From Streptomyces sp. AC512_CC834 (GTDB taxonomy: Bacteria > Actinomycetota > Actinomycetes > Streptomycetales > Streptomycetaceae), in assembly GCF_019049325.1 (NCBI RefSeq), contig NZ_JAGMUO010000128.1, positions 62,001 through 126,000 of the forward strand: DNA of 64,000 nucleotides, in the 5' to 3' direction. The first letter of the stretch is position 1; every line of letters starts with the position of its first letter. The position numbers and the translations under genes were made by a program. Shown piece by piece: positions 38,921 to 48,139 of this stretch. The notes beneath the pieces are model-generated. The model worked only from the letters and a program-made list of their open reading frames with translations. It was not told the DNA's origin and ran no database searches.

Positions 38921-38965
38921 GAAGGGCGGCTGGTGCATCGGTACTCGATGCACCAGCCGCCCTTC
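38921..38965. terminator. Perfect 20-bp hairpin between convergent genes
   Basis: Bases 38921-38940 are exactly complementary to 38946-38965 with a 5-nt loop (GTACT). A stem this long and perfect, between the DUF5655 gene and the convergent methyltransferase gene, is a strong bidirectional terminator. Confidence 0.9.
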
Positions 38966-39007
38966 GGCGTCTGCGGGCCGCCGGCCCCGGGCTCTCCGCT
39001 CTCATGC

Positions 39008-39754
39008 TCACGCCTCCGGTCCGGCCAGCTCGAAGTCGTCCTTCGCCAGCTCGGCTCGCAGCCGCTGCTCGGCGACGTCGGCGTAGTGCGCGGACAGTTC
39101 GACGCCCATGAAGCGGCGTCCCTCGCGCAGGGCCGCGACTCCTGTGGAGCCGCTGCCGGTGAACGGGTCGAGGACGACGCCGCCCTCGGGGCAGACCTGG
39201 ACGAGCTGCTGCATGACCTCGACGGGCTTCTGGGTGATGTGGACCCGGCCCTTGCGGGGCTGGGAGGCGATGTAGTGGCCGGGCAGGTAGAGGTCGCGGG
39301 TGTTGTCGAGGGATCCCTTGACGCCCCAGATGATGAACTCCGAGTCCTGCTTCGGACCGCCCTTGCGAGGCCGGCTGGAGGGCTTGATCCACGGGATGGT
39401 GCCGCTCCAGGTCCACCCCGCCATCTGCAGGGCGTCGGAGGTGGTCGGCTCCTGACGCCAGTCGGTGAAGACCATGGCGACCGCTTGCTCGGTCGAGGCC
39501 CGGTACGCCTCGGTGAGCAGTTCGGTCAGCCAGGAGCGGTAGGAACGCTGGTCGCGGTTCTCGCCGGGGAAGTTGGCGAGATCGTGGGCGCTGTTGCTGG
39601 TGACGTACTTGGCTCGCGCGGTGCGGCCGGTGCGGTCCGAGCTGGTGCGTCCACCGGAATTGTACGGGGGATCGGTAATCACCCCGTGGACGCTCTCGTC
39701 GGGGAGGGACTTCAAAACGGTCAGGGCGTCGCCCCGGTGCAGCGTGTAGCTCAT
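39008..39754 (-). CDS. DNA methyltransferase (N4-cytosine/N6-adenine, DPPY type)
   Basis: The 248-residue enzyme has motif IV DPPY (28-31) near the N-terminus and the SAM-binding motif LDPFTGSGSTGVAALREGRR near the C-terminus, the order of beta-class methyltransferases. The C-terminal block QKPVEVMQQLVQVCPEGGVV is also typical. It methylates an exocyclic amino group of A or C; the site is unknown. No restriction partner is adjacent. It may be an orphan methylase protecting the mobile element from host restriction. It is divergent from the conjugation operon across a 571-bp region. Confidence 0.9.
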   Translation of the reverse strand: MSYTLHRGDALTVLKSLPDESVHGVITDPPYNSGGRTSSDRTGRTARAKYVTSNSAHDLANFPGENRDQRSYRSWLTELLTEAYRASTEQAVAMVFTDWRQEPTTSDALQMAGWTWSGTIPWIKPSSRPRKGGPKQDSEFIIWGVKGSLDNTRDLYLPGHYIASQPRKGRVHITQKPVEVMQQLVQVCPEGGVVLDPFTGSGSTGVAALREGRRFMGVELSAHYADVAEQRLRAELAKDDFELAGPEA

Positions 39755-40325
39755 GAGGACCTCTCTTCGGGCACGGCGGATCCGGGCCCGCTCTGGACAG
39801 CGCTCAGCAGCGGTCGTTTCGGGCGGGGTTGTACCGGAGGTTAACGGCCAATTCCGGCCGCGCCTAAGGAGGTGCCCCCTGCCGCGGACCCCGGGTGGCA
39901 GTCGTTTGGTACGGCCGGGATCCGGGTCTACTGTCTCGCCTTGTCACCGGGCAGGAGACTCGCTCTGCCCCTGCTGACCTGTACATATCCGTGCTGTCTC
40001 GTCCAATCGAGCAGTGTCGGGGGCACGTTGACCATGCATCCCCGAGCGCCCCCGGAGGTCCCGATGCGCTGCCTGAGATTACGAGCGCGGCTGGCTGCCG
40101 CGTGTGACCTGAAACCCGCGTCCGGGAGCTATCAACTCCTCAGACCCGGGCCCCCGAGAGGCGGATGCACATCGGCGCGGTGCCGACGGCTTCCAACGAG
40201 AAGTCGGCACCGCGCCTCTACGAAAACCGAGGAGCCGCTGCGATGCAGCATGTCCTGATACACCCGCGCCCCGACCCACCACTGTCACCTGGCCGTCACC
40301 GCCATCCCGGTGAACGGCGGCGGCG
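39755..40325. other. 571-bp leader region upstream of the conjugation operon
   Basis: No gene is supported on either strand, although short open frames exist. It probably holds the divergent promoters for the methyltransferase and the transfer genes. A strong hairpin lies at 40175-40215 and an AAGGAGG sequence near 39869 has no convincing start codon after it. Confidence 0.5.
40175..40215 (+). promoter_or_regulatory. Hairpin (terminator/attenuator candidate) in the transfer-operon leader
   Basis: GCGCGGTGCCGAC (40175-40187) pairs perfectly with 40203-40215 around a 15-nt loop, about 110 nt before the first transfer gene. It may end a leader transcript or attenuate the operon. Confidence 0.6.
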
Positions 40326-41471
40326 ATGAAGAAGGCGACGGGAGCCCTTGTCGGTCTCTGCGCGACCGGCTCGCTGCTGCTGGCCCTTCCGATCCTCGCC
40401 ATCGGTGCCGGTACCGCGTCGGCTTCGTGCTCGACTGACACTGCACCGGGTGTGGATACCGTCGCCGTCGCCAAGCAGGTGAAGGCCATCCTGGATGGCG
40501 GCGACAAGGGCTCGGTCTCTGTGCCGGGCCTGGACGACCCGGCCGATCAGGTGCCCAACGCCAAGACGATCCAGGCCACGGGCGTCGCAATGAACATCCC
40601 CGCCCGGGGGCAGGTCGTGGCCCTGGCGACCGCCCTGCAGGAGAGCGGCCTGCGGAATCTGACCTACGGCGACCGCGACTCGCTGGGTCTCTTCCAGCAG
40701 CGGCCGTCGCAGGGTTGGGGTACGGCGAACGAGATCCTCGACCCGGTACACGCCTCGACCAAGTTCTACGAGGGGCTGCAGAAGGTCTCGGGCTGGCAGT
40801 CCCTGTCCGTCACCCAGGCCGCCCAGGCGGTGCAGAAGTCAGGCTTCCCCGAGGCGTACGCCAAGTGGGAGCCGCTGGCCACCGCCCTGCAGAAGGCCAT
40901 CGAGCCTCTGTTGCAGGAGGCCGGCCACCCGTCGCCGAGTCCTTCGCCGTCCGACTCGGCCCACGCAAGCAGTCCTTCGCCCAGTACCGCAGGCCGCTGT
41001 TCGGCGGACGGGGACGGGACGGACTTCGGCACCATCCCTGCCGGTGCACTGCCGACCGAGTACAAGATCCCCGCCACTGCCTCACGAGAGGTTCAGACGG
41101 CGATCCGGTGGGCGTTGGGTCAGCTCGACACTCCGTACCAGTGGGGCGGGAGCTGCACCGACTCCCACGGCACCGACCCGATGGGCCGATGCGACTGCTC
41201 CTCCCTGATGCAGCAGGCGTACAAGGCCGCCGGGGTCACCCTGACGCGGACCACGTACACACAGGTCAAGGACGGCAAGGCGGTGTCGGCCGACGCCCTT
41301 CGTCCGGGCGACCTCCTCTTCACCGAGGGGTCGGCTGCCGTGCCCGAGCACGTCGGCATGTTCATCGGGCAGGGCCTGATCGTCCACGCGCCGCACACCG
41401 GCGACGTAGTTCGCATCACGACCCTCGCGTCGTGGAAGCCGCAGATTCTCGCGGCCCGCCGAGTCGTCTGA
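40326..41471 (+). CDS. Conjugation-associated peptidoglycan hydrolase (NlpC/P60)
   Basis: The 381-residue protein has a signal peptide or membrane anchor (GALVGLCATGSLLLALPILA). A lysozyme-like segment follows (ATALQESGLRNLTYGDRDSL, then GLFQQRPSQGWG), probably a lytic transglycosylase-related domain with Glu in QESGL. After a Ser/Pro linker comes a C40 NlpC/P60 peptidase: YQWGGSC, the catalytic Cys in GRCDCSSLMQQAY, and His in PEHVGMFIG. It would open the cell wall locally for assembly of the transfer channel (VirB1 role). First gene of the transfer array; ATG with a weak ribosome binding site. Confidence 0.9.
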   Translation: MKKATGALVGLCATGSLLLALPILAIGAGTASASCSTDTAPGVDTVAVAKQVKAILDGGDKGSVSVPGLDDPADQVPNAKTIQATGVAMNIPARGQVVALATALQESGLRNLTYGDRDSLGLFQQRPSQGWGTANEILDPVHASTKFYEGLQKVSGWQSLSVTQAAQAVQKSGFPEAYAKWEPLATALQKAIEPLLQEAGHPSPSPSPSDSAHASSPSPSTAGRCSADGDGTDFGTIPAGALPTEYKIPATASREVQTAIRWALGQLDTPYQWGGSCTDSHGTDPMGRCDCSSLMQQAYKAAGVTLTRTTYTQVKDGKAVSADALRPGDLLFTEGSAAVPEHVGMFIGQGLIVHAPHTGDVVRITTLASWKPQILAARRVV

Positions 41472-41557
41472 CCGGCGCTTCCCTTCTCCCCCTTTCCTCG
41501 CACCGTCGCTTCGCCACAGCGGGCTTTGGCGCGCATTCAACCGAACTGGAGTTCGCA

Positions 41558-41866
41558 ATGTTTCTCGCCGACCAGGCCATACAGCTCGCCTACGATCCCG
41601 GAATCAAGCCGAACGAGGGCGGTCTGCCGGGCCTGAACGTCCTCAAGCAGGTGATGGGCTCGATCAACCTCTTCGGTCTCATCGCCGTGGTCGGCGCCCT
41701 CGCCGTCAGCGCCGGTGTGTGGGCCTGGGGACACCACTCCGGCGGTCACCAGGCGGAGGCGAACGGCAAGAAGGGCGTGTTGGTGAGCGCCGGCGCCGCC
41801 CTCCTGCTCGGCGCGGCGAACGGCGTGGTGGCCTTCTTCAGCACGCTCGGGACGCAGGTCCACTGA
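41558..41866 (+). CDS. Small membrane protein, DUF6112-like
   Basis: A 102-residue protein with two hydrophobic segments (FGLIAVVGALAVSAGVWAWG and LVSAGAALLLGAANGVVAFF) separated by a short basic loop. This pattern is like VirB2/TrbC-type pilin-sized proteins and like the DUF6112 family of actinobacterial conjugative elements. The ATG at 41558 is preceded by GGAG. Its stop overlaps the next start (TGATG). It is a candidate channel or pilin-like subunit. Confidence 0.75.
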   Translation: MFLADQAIQLAYDPGIKPNEGGLPGLNVLKQVMGSINLFGLIAVVGALAVSAGVWAWGHHSGGHQAEANGKKGVLVSAGAALLLGAANGVVAFFSTLGTQVH

Positions 41867-42555
41867 TGGTTCAGCACCCCACTCACCCCGGCGGCGCATC
41901 TCGCGTGCGCCGCCGGGCGCTGCTCGGCACCATCGGCCTGATGGTGCTCGTCGCCCTCGCCGGCCTGGCCGCGTACCTCACCCGCGACGGCAAAAGCACC
42001 TCCGAAACCCCTGCTACACCGTCGAGTTCACCCACCGCTGCCTCCCCACCCGCATCACCGCCCGAGCCGTTCACGCCGCGCACCCGTCCCCGTGACCTTC
42101 CGGTCCCGCCGAAGACCCGCGATCCGATCGCGTTCGGGAAGGCAGCCGCAGCAGCGCTGTGGTCCTACGACACCCGCGCGTACTCGCAGACCGAGCTGCG
42201 GGAGGCCCTTCACGGGTGGCTGACCGCGGAGACGAAGTACGCCGACCCGGCCTCGGTGGACAAGATCATCCCCTCGCCCGTGCTGTGGAAGGAGATGGCC
42301 GTCAACGGCCAGTTCGCCACCGCCAAGGTGCACGAGGGGCACTTCCCGCACGCGTTCACCCAGGCCCTTCAGGACGATCCCGGGGTGATCACCCAGGCGT
42401 ACGTCTACGCCGTCACGGTCTCCGGGAGGCAGTCGATCGCCTGGAAGGGCTCGCCCGCCGGCGGTGCGGAGAGCCGTTCCACCACACTCGCGGTCCAGTG
42501 CCGCCCCGACCATCCCTGCGCCCTGGTCGGCGTCATGCCGTCCGTCGCGCCCTGA
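41866..42555 (+). CDS. VirB8-like conjugation protein
   Basis: The 229-residue protein has one N-terminal membrane span (LLGTIGLMVLVALAGLAAYL), a Ser/Pro/Thr linker, and a periplasm-facing C-terminal domain of about 130 residues (FGKAAAAALWSYDTRAYSQT ... VTVSGRQSIAWKG). The single anchor plus NTF2-like domain layout is that of VirB8/TcpC assembly factors; sequence identity is too low to be sure by eye. It sits between the DUF6112-like and VirB6-like genes, as expected for a T4SS operon. Confidence 0.65.
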   Translation: MVQHPTHPGGASRVRRRALLGTIGLMVLVALAGLAAYLTRDGKSTSETPATPSSSPTAASPPASPPEPFTPRTRPRDLPVPPKTRDPIAFGKAAAAALWSYDTRAYSQTELREALHGWLTAETKYADPASVDKIIPSPVLWKEMAVNGQFATAKVHEGHFPHAFTQALQDDPGVITQAYVYAVTVSGRQSIAWKGSPAGGAESRSTTLAVQCRPDHPCALVGVMPSVAP

Positions 42556-42582
42556 CCCCCGTTCACGGAAGGAGGTACCGCC

Positions 42583-43995
42583 ATGGATGTCTGCGGCATC
42601 CCCTTGATGGACAAGGTGTGCACCGCCGTCGACTTCGCCACGAACCCCGGTGGAACCGTCACCGACGGCCTCGGGGCCTGGATCGCGAAATCGGCGGGCG
42701 AACTGGCGGCCAGCGCGGCCGATCTCGCCGCCGAGGCCGTCAACAAGACGACCGCCATCGACCTCAACGCCGGGTGGTTCCGGGACAACTACGAGCTGCT
42801 GCTGCCCATCGGGCTCGCCCTGACCGTCGGCATCTTCTGTATCCAGATCATGTCCGCGGCCTGGCGACGTGACGAACGCGCCCTGGCTCAGGCGGCGTTC
42901 GGGACGATGACCGGCGTCCTCTTCAGCTTCTCCGCCATCGCCTTCACCACCGTCGCCATCACCGTGGTCGACGCTCTGTCCGACGGACTCTTCCAAGCGG
43001 CCAACTCGTCAGTCGACGACGCGATCCGCCGGGTGGTCAAGGTCGATCAGCTGGGCTCGATGTTCAGCCTCGGCTGGGGCGTGTCAGCACTGGTCGCCCT
43101 TGGATGTGCCATCGGCGCCTTCCTCTACTGGGGTGTCATGGTCGCCCGCAAGGTCGGCGTGCTCATCATGGTCGCCCTCGCCGTGTTCGCCGGAGCCGGC
43201 GGCGGCTGGGAGGTCGCCAAGCGGTGGCGACGCGGCTGGATCGAGGCCACCGCCACACTGATCGTCTCGAAGCTCCTGATGACCGTCGTCTTCCTGATCG
43301 GTGTCTCCGCCATGGGCAAAACCGACAGCACCGACGGGATGGCGGCCCTGTCCGACGCGATGGCGGGCATCGTCGTGATGGTCCTGGTGCTGCTCTGCCC
43401 GTACGCGACGTACAAGTTCGTCCACTGGGCCAGCGACGGCGGCGGCCACGACGACCTGCACCGCACCGGCGTCGCCGGCATGGCGGTCGCCGCGGGAGCA
43501 GCGAAGACCGCGGGCAGCCTGGCGATGCAGGCCAGCACCGGAACCCCCGCTCCGCAGGGCCCGAGCCAGGTCCCCGGTGCGGGCGCCGACGGCGTCGCCT
43601 CCGGCATCAACCCCTCCGGCGGCAACCTCAGCAAGGAGGGCATCGACGCCGGCCCGCCGAAGCCGCAGACCCGCTTCCGGTACGGCGAGGATTCGAACGC
43701 CGGCGGCGACAAGGGCCGGGCCCTGATCCAGCGACCCGGGATCCCACCGCTGATCTCGCGTCCCGGCGAGGACGAAACGGAAGGCTCCGAGGCGACCGTC
43801 CAGGGCGTCAGTGGCGGCTCCGACCATGTCGCCGGCACGTCGGCGCCGGGCGGCAGCGCGGCTTACATGGGCACCGTGCCGTCCACCGGCCCCGCGTCCT
43901 CGACCACGCCGCCGTCTTCCACCGGACCGTCGGCCACCGGTTCTCCGACGCCGACGAACTGGGTGTACCCCACCCAGCCACCGACGGGTTCCTGA
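42583..43995 (+). CDS. VirB6/TrbL-like polytopic membrane protein
   Basis: The 470-residue protein has about six to seven spans (for example LLLPIGLALTVGIFCIQIM, VLFSFSAIAFTTVAITVVDA, LVALGCAIGAFLYWGVMVA, LLMTVVFLIGVSAMG, IVVMVLVLLCPYATYKFV). A long Gly/Pro/Ser-rich cytoplasmic or extracellular tail of about 170 residues follows. This is the SCO6881-like group of actinobacterial conjugation proteins and the expected inner-membrane channel of the transfer apparatus. The ATG follows GGAGG. Confidence 0.8.
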   Translation: MDVCGIPLMDKVCTAVDFATNPGGTVTDGLGAWIAKSAGELAASAADLAAEAVNKTTAIDLNAGWFRDNYELLLPIGLALTVGIFCIQIMSAAWRRDERALAQAAFGTMTGVLFSFSAIAFTTVAITVVDALSDGLFQAANSSVDDAIRRVVKVDQLGSMFSLGWGVSALVALGCAIGAFLYWGVMVARKVGVLIMVALAVFAGAGGGWEVAKRWRRGWIEATATLIVSKLLMTVVFLIGVSAMGKTDSTDGMAALSDAMAGIVVMVLVLLCPYATYKFVHWASDGGGHDDLHRTGVAGMAVAAGAAKTAGSLAMQASTGTPAPQGPSQVPGAGADGVASGINPSGGNLSKEGIDAGPPKPQTRFRYGEDSNAGGDKGRALIQRPGIPPLISRPGEDETEGSEATVQGVSGGSDHVAGTSAPGGSAAYMGTVPSTGPASSTTPPSSTGPSATGSPTPTNWVYPTQPPTGS

Positions 43996-44129
43996 CCCAC
44001 CACACCCGGGGGCGGGCCGTACTCCACGGCCCGCCCCATCCCGCCCGACCAGCAGAAGGGTTCCGCCATGACGCCCAGAAGAGCGCCCCGTGCCCCGTCC
44101 TCCGCCCGCTCTCACCGTCTGGAACCACC

Positions 44130-45596
44130 ATGTCCGGCAAGCACCAGGCCCCTACAGCCACCGTGAAGTTTCCCCACCGGAGCAGGCGCGGCATCCTGCT
44201 CGGTCTGACCGCCCCGCAACTCATCGTCGCCGGCCTCACCGGGCTTCTCCTTCTCGCCGTGGTCCTCACCCGCGGCGTGGTCGGCGCTCTCCAGCTCATC
44301 CCCCTGTGGGCCGTGATCGCCCTTGCCGTCTTCGTCCGCCACCGTGGCCGTGCCCTGGCGGACTGGGCTCCGATCGTCACCCGGTACGTCCTGCGCCGGA
44401 TGCGCGGCCAACTCGTCTGGCTCACCCGGCCCTCCCGTCGGCCGACCCGCGAAGGGCTCCTCCACCTTCCCGGCACCGCCGCCAGCCTGCGCGTGGTCAC
44501 CGCCCCCGACGGTAGGTACGGCGCGGTCCACGACCCCCACAGCAGCACGCTGACCGCCGTGGTCAAGGTCTCCTCCCGCGCCTACGCCCTGCTCGACCCG
44601 GGCACCCAGCAGGCCAACGTCAACGGCTGGGGACGCGCCCTGGCCGCGCTCGCCCGCACCGGGCAGATCGCCCGCATCCAGGTGATCGAGCGCACCGTCC
44701 CGGACTCCGGCGACGCCCTGCGCCGCTACTGGGAAGAACACGGCCGGCCCGACGCCCCCATGGCCGGCGCGATCTACAACGAGCTGATCCAGAGCGCCGG
44801 CCCAGCGGCGGCCCCCCACGAGGCGTACGCCGCGTTGTCGCTGGACACCAAGGCGGCGCGACGGCTGATCAACCAGGCCGGCGGCGGCCTGACCGGCTCC
44901 TTCAGCGTCCTGGCGCAGCTCACCTCCACCTTCGACCAGGCCGCGCGGACCGCCGGGCTCAACCCCACCGGCTGGCTCACCGCCCGCGAGATCGCCGCCG
45001 TCGTACGCACCGCCTACGACCCCAAGGCCCTCGCGACGCTGGACCGCTGGTCCACCGCCGGCCGCCCCGAGGCCGAGCCCACCGCCGCCGGCCCCGTCGT
45101 GGTCGTCGAGAAGGCGGACCACATCGCGACCGACTCGGCCGTCCACTCCACGTACTGGGTGGAGAACTGGCCCCGGACCGAGACGTCGGCCGGCTTCCTG
45201 CACCAGCTCCTGTTCACCGGCGGGGTCCGGCGCACGCTGTCGCTCTCCTACGAGCCGAAGGGCCTGGACGCCGCACTGCGCGACGTCCAGCGCAAGAAGG
45301 CCAGCGTGATCGCCGATGCCGCCGAGCGGGCCCGGCGCGGACAGGTCGACTCCGAAGCGGACTCGATCGAGTACCAGGACATCAAGTCCCGCGAGCGCCA
45401 GCTCATCGCGGGCCACGCCGATGTCGCCCTGACGGGGCTACTGACCGTCTCGGCCGACTCCGAGGACGAACTCCGGTCCGCCTGCGCGGTCGTGGAGACC
45501 GCCGCCGTCGGCGCCCAGCTCGACGTCCGGCCGCTGACCTGGCAGCAGGCCGAAGCGTTCACCGCCGCCGCCATGCCGCTCGCGCTCGCCGCCTGA
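44130..45596 (+). CDS. SCO6880-like conjugation protein (PrgI/VirB3-VirB4-N type)
   Basis: The 488-residue protein starts with two close membrane spans (PQLIVAGLTGLLLLAVVLT and ALQLIPLWAVIALAVFV), like VirB3/PrgI. It continues with a soluble domain of about 400 residues that resembles the N-terminal region of VirB4 (RIQVIERTVPDSGDALRRYW; GHADVALTGLLTVSADSEDE). No Walker motif is present; the ATPase half is encoded separately two genes downstream, so the VirB3-VirB4 unit is split here. The ATG at 44130 is chosen because upstream reading overlaps the VirB6-like gene in another frame. Confidence 0.8.
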   Translation: MSGKHQAPTATVKFPHRSRRGILLGLTAPQLIVAGLTGLLLLAVVLTRGVVGALQLIPLWAVIALAVFVRHRGRALADWAPIVTRYVLRRMRGQLVWLTRPSRRPTREGLLHLPGTAASLRVVTAPDGRYGAVHDPHSSTLTAVVKVSSRAYALLDPGTQQANVNGWGRALAALARTGQIARIQVIERTVPDSGDALRRYWEEHGRPDAPMAGAIYNELIQSAGPAAAPHEAYAALSLDTKAARRLINQAGGGLTGSFSVLAQLTSTFDQAARTAGLNPTGWLTAREIAAVVRTAYDPKALATLDRWSTAGRPEAEPTAAGPVVVVEKADHIATDSAVHSTYWVENWPRTETSAGFLHQLLFTGGVRRTLSLSYEPKGLDAALRDVQRKKASVIADAAERARRGQVDSEADSIEYQDIKSRERQLIAGHADVALTGLLTVSADSEDELRSACAVVETAAVGAQLDVRPLTWQQAEAFTAAAMPLALAA

Positions 45597-45631
45597 CGCC
45601 GGCCTCCCCTTCCCCTCGAAAGAGCACCCTC

Positions 45632-46084
45632 ATGTCCCGCACCGCCAGCCCGACCGCGCAGGACTTCGTGCCCTTCGCCACCGCCGCGCTCGACTTCCAC
45701 CGCGCGCTCAACATCCCCGGCGGCCCCCTCGTCACCAGCCGCGCCGAGCTGGACGCCCTGCACGCCCACTTGGCCGCGCTGTACGGACTGCTCGATGCCC
45801 ATGCCGCCCGCACCGGTCAGCTCGTGGCGAGCGAGGGCGACCAGCTACGCGCCGCCCGCACCCGGATCTGGCAGGTCGCCGACCACGTCCACGCCGCCTA
45901 CCACGCGGCGCCCCGACCGGAGTCCGGCGAGTTGCCCGAACCCGAGGCGTGCCAGACCGGCCTGCCCGAAGGGGCGCCGGAACTGACCATCTGCCAGCGC
46001 CACCAGCGCACCGCGCAACTGATCCGCCGCCGCACCACCCCGGCCGACCTGCACGCGCCGTTCACCGGCCTCGTCCGCCGCTGA
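45632..46084 (+). CDS. Conserved small protein of the transfer operon
   Basis: 150 residues, mostly helical, with the N-terminal DFVPFATAALDFHRALNIPG and a CQTGLPEGAPELTICQRHQR segment with two Cys. No membrane span and no recognised domain. It is located between the two parts of the VirB4 system, so a role in ATPase assembly or regulation is possible. Ends in LVRR. Confidence 0.7.
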   Translation: MSRTASPTAQDFVPFATAALDFHRALNIPGGPLVTSRAELDALHAHLAALYGLLDAHAARTGQLVASEGDQLRAARTRIWQVADHVHAAYHAAPRPESGELPEPEACQTGLPEGAPELTICQRHQRTAQLIRRRTTPADLHAPFTGLVRR

Positions 46085-46108
46085 CCAGCCCTGTCTGGAG
46101 AAACGTTC

Positions 46109-47614
46109 ATGTCCCGCACCCGCGCCAGCGCCTCCCCCTTGTTCGTGCCGCACAAGGCGTCGCGTGCCGAGCAGAGGGCCGCCCGAGCCGGTTTCGCCGA
46201 GGCCCGCCGCAAGGCCCACCTCGCCGGAACATCGCCCAAGCACCACACCGAGGAGACTTTCGACCCGCAACTGCGGCCAACCTACCCGCCGGCCGGTCGT
46301 CCCGGCCCGGCCTCGGCCCGGGGTGGCAAGCTCAATCTGCCCGCCCACCGGATGACCACCGCCACGGCCAGCGGGGCCTATCCCTTCGTGGCCGAGGGCG
46401 GCCTGGGGGCGGAAGGCGTCTTCATCGGCCGTGATGTCCACGCGGAAGCCGCGTTCTGCTACGACCCCTTCTCGCTGTACAGCAGCGGCCGCATCGAGGG
46501 CTTCACGAACCCGAACGCGGTCCTCGCCGGGATCATCGGCATGGGCAAGTCGGCGCTGGCCAAGTCCATCGCCACCCGGTCGATCGCCCACGACTACCGG
46601 ATCTACATCCCCTGCGATCCGAAGGGCGAGTGGACCGGTGTCGCGCAGGCCCTCGGCGGCTACAGCATCGCGCTGGGTCCAGGGCTGCCGGGCAGGTTGA
46701 ACCCGCTGGACGCCCCGGCCCGGCCCGCCTCCATCAGCGAGGACGACTGGGCGACCGAGGTCCGAAAGCGCCGCCTGCTGCTCCTGGCCGGCCTGGCGCG
46801 CACCGTGCTGAAACGCGATCTCCTGCCGATGGAGCACACCGCCCTGGACCTCGCCCTCGACCTGGTCGTCGCCGAGGCAGCCGCCCGTGGCACGGTGCCC
46901 CTGCTCGGCGAGATCGCGCACACCCTCGGCTCGCCCGAACGCCTCGACCGGGCCCTCGGCCAACAGGCCGGACACCTGGGGCCCGCGGCCCAGGACCTCG
47001 CGCACGCCCTGCGCCGCCTGGTGCACGGCGACCTCAGCGGCATGTTCGACGCCCCCTCGACGGTGGCCTTCGACCCGAACACCCCGATGCTGTCCATCGA
47101 CCTCTCCCGCCTCGGCGGATCCGGCGACGACACCGCCCTGGTCCTCGCGATGACCTGCGCGAGCGCGTGGATGGAGTCCGCCCTGGCCGACCCCGACGGC
47201 GGGCGACGATGGGTGATCTACGACGAGGCGTGGAGGCTGATGAGGCACATCGGCCTGCTGGAACGGATGCAGAGCCAGTGGAAGCTCTCCCGGGGACTCG
47301 GCATCGCGAACCTCATGGTCATCCACCGGTTGTCCGACCTGCTCTCGGCTGGGGATGCCGGCTCGCGCGGCCGGGTGCTGGCCGAGGGCCTCTTGGCCGA
47401 CTGCTCCACCCGCATCATCTACCGCCAGGAGCCCGACCAGCTCGCCGCCGCCGCATCGCTGCTCGGCCTGACCGGCGTCGAGACCCAGGCGGTCTCCGTC
47501 CTGACCAAGGGCCGGGGCCTGTGGAAAGTCGCGGGCCGCAGTTTCATCACGCAGCACATCCTGCACCCAGCGGAGCGCGAGCTGTTCGACACCGACGCCC
47601 GCATGGCGGCTTAA
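46109..47614 (+). CDS. VirB4-type conjugation ATPase
   Basis: The 501-residue protein has a Lys/Arg-rich N-terminal 110 residues and then an ATPase core: Walker A GIIGMGKSALAK (141-148), Walker B RWVIYDEAWRLM (Asp372), and LMVIHRLSDLLSAGDAG, the VirB4/HerA sensor region. It powers assembly of the transfer channel or substrate loading at the inner membrane. It pairs with the SCO6880-like protein. ATG after TGGAG. Confidence 0.88.
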   Translation: MSRTRASASPLFVPHKASRAEQRAARAGFAEARRKAHLAGTSPKHHTEETFDPQLRPTYPPAGRPGPASARGGKLNLPAHRMTTATASGAYPFVAEGGLGAEGVFIGRDVHAEAAFCYDPFSLYSSGRIEGFTNPNAVLAGIIGMGKSALAKSIATRSIAHDYRIYIPCDPKGEWTGVAQALGGYSIALGPGLPGRLNPLDAPARPASISEDDWATEVRKRRLLLLAGLARTVLKRDLLPMEHTALDLALDLVVAEAAARGTVPLLGEIAHTLGSPERLDRALGQQAGHLGPAAQDLAHALRRLVHGDLSGMFDAPSTVAFDPNTPMLSIDLSRLGGSGDDTALVLAMTCASAWMESALADPDGGRRWVIYDEAWRLMRHIGLLERMQSQWKLSRGLGIANLMVIHRLSDLLSAGDAGSRGRVLAEGLLADCSTRIIYRQEPDQLAAAASLLGLTGVETQAVSVLTKGRGLWKVAGRSFITQHILHPAERELFDTDARMAA

Positions 47615-47647
47615 CCCAACCACCCTGACCTACAAGGGAGTTGCCTC

Positions 47648-48112
47648 TTGTCTTCAACCGTATCGCGGGTGAACCACGGAACTCGCGGAAACGTCCGGAC
47701 ACCGGCTGCGAGTCCGGGCGTCGACACACCGACCGCCGACTGGAACGACCGCCTCGCCGCCGCCCGGCCCGAGGAGTTCGAGGAGTTGTTCTCCACGGTC
47801 CTCACAGGAGACTTCGGCGGAGTGGCCCGACTGCACCAGGCTCTCGAAACCGCATCCGAGTGGTGCCGCGCTCACGGCGCCTGCGGCAGCGCCGCCGAAC
47901 TGGGCGTCCTCGCGGAGCGCCTGGCCGATCTCGGAGAGGAGCTGCACCTCGTGGGCGAGGGCACCGGCCACGAGATCCGCTCGCATCGAGCGGCAGCGGC
48001 GGCCCGTACCTCTCCGGCCGTCTCGGTACGCGGGGCTTCCGCCGGTCCGCCGGCCGCTACGTCCGCTCCTCTGCCGCCGGCTCCCGTCCGCTCGCTGCCG
48101 TGCTCACGGTGA
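47648..48112 (+). CDS. Hypothetical protein of the transfer region
   Basis: 154 residues. The TTG start is set by GGGAG 7 nt upstream; no ATG/GTG option fits. The middle (WNDRLAAARPEEFEELFSTV, then WCRAHGACGSAAELGVLAER) is helical, with two Cys. The end is a Pro/Ala-rich tail finishing in RSLPCSR. Function unknown; the tail type is shared by its neighbours. Confidence 0.6.
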   Translation: MSSTVSRVNHGTRGNVRTPAASPGVDTPTADWNDRLAAARPEEFEELFSTVLTGDFGGVARLHQALETASEWCRAHGACGSAAELGVLAERLADLGEELHLVGEGTGHEIRSHRAAAAARTSPAVSVRGASAGPPAATSAPLPPAPVRSLPCSR

Positions 48113-48139
48113 AGACCGGCACAGGAACAAGGATCGATC

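Noticed and set aside
39753..40258. Short plus-strand frames in the transfer-operon leader
   Set aside because: No good start codons and they cross the 40175-40215 hairpin.
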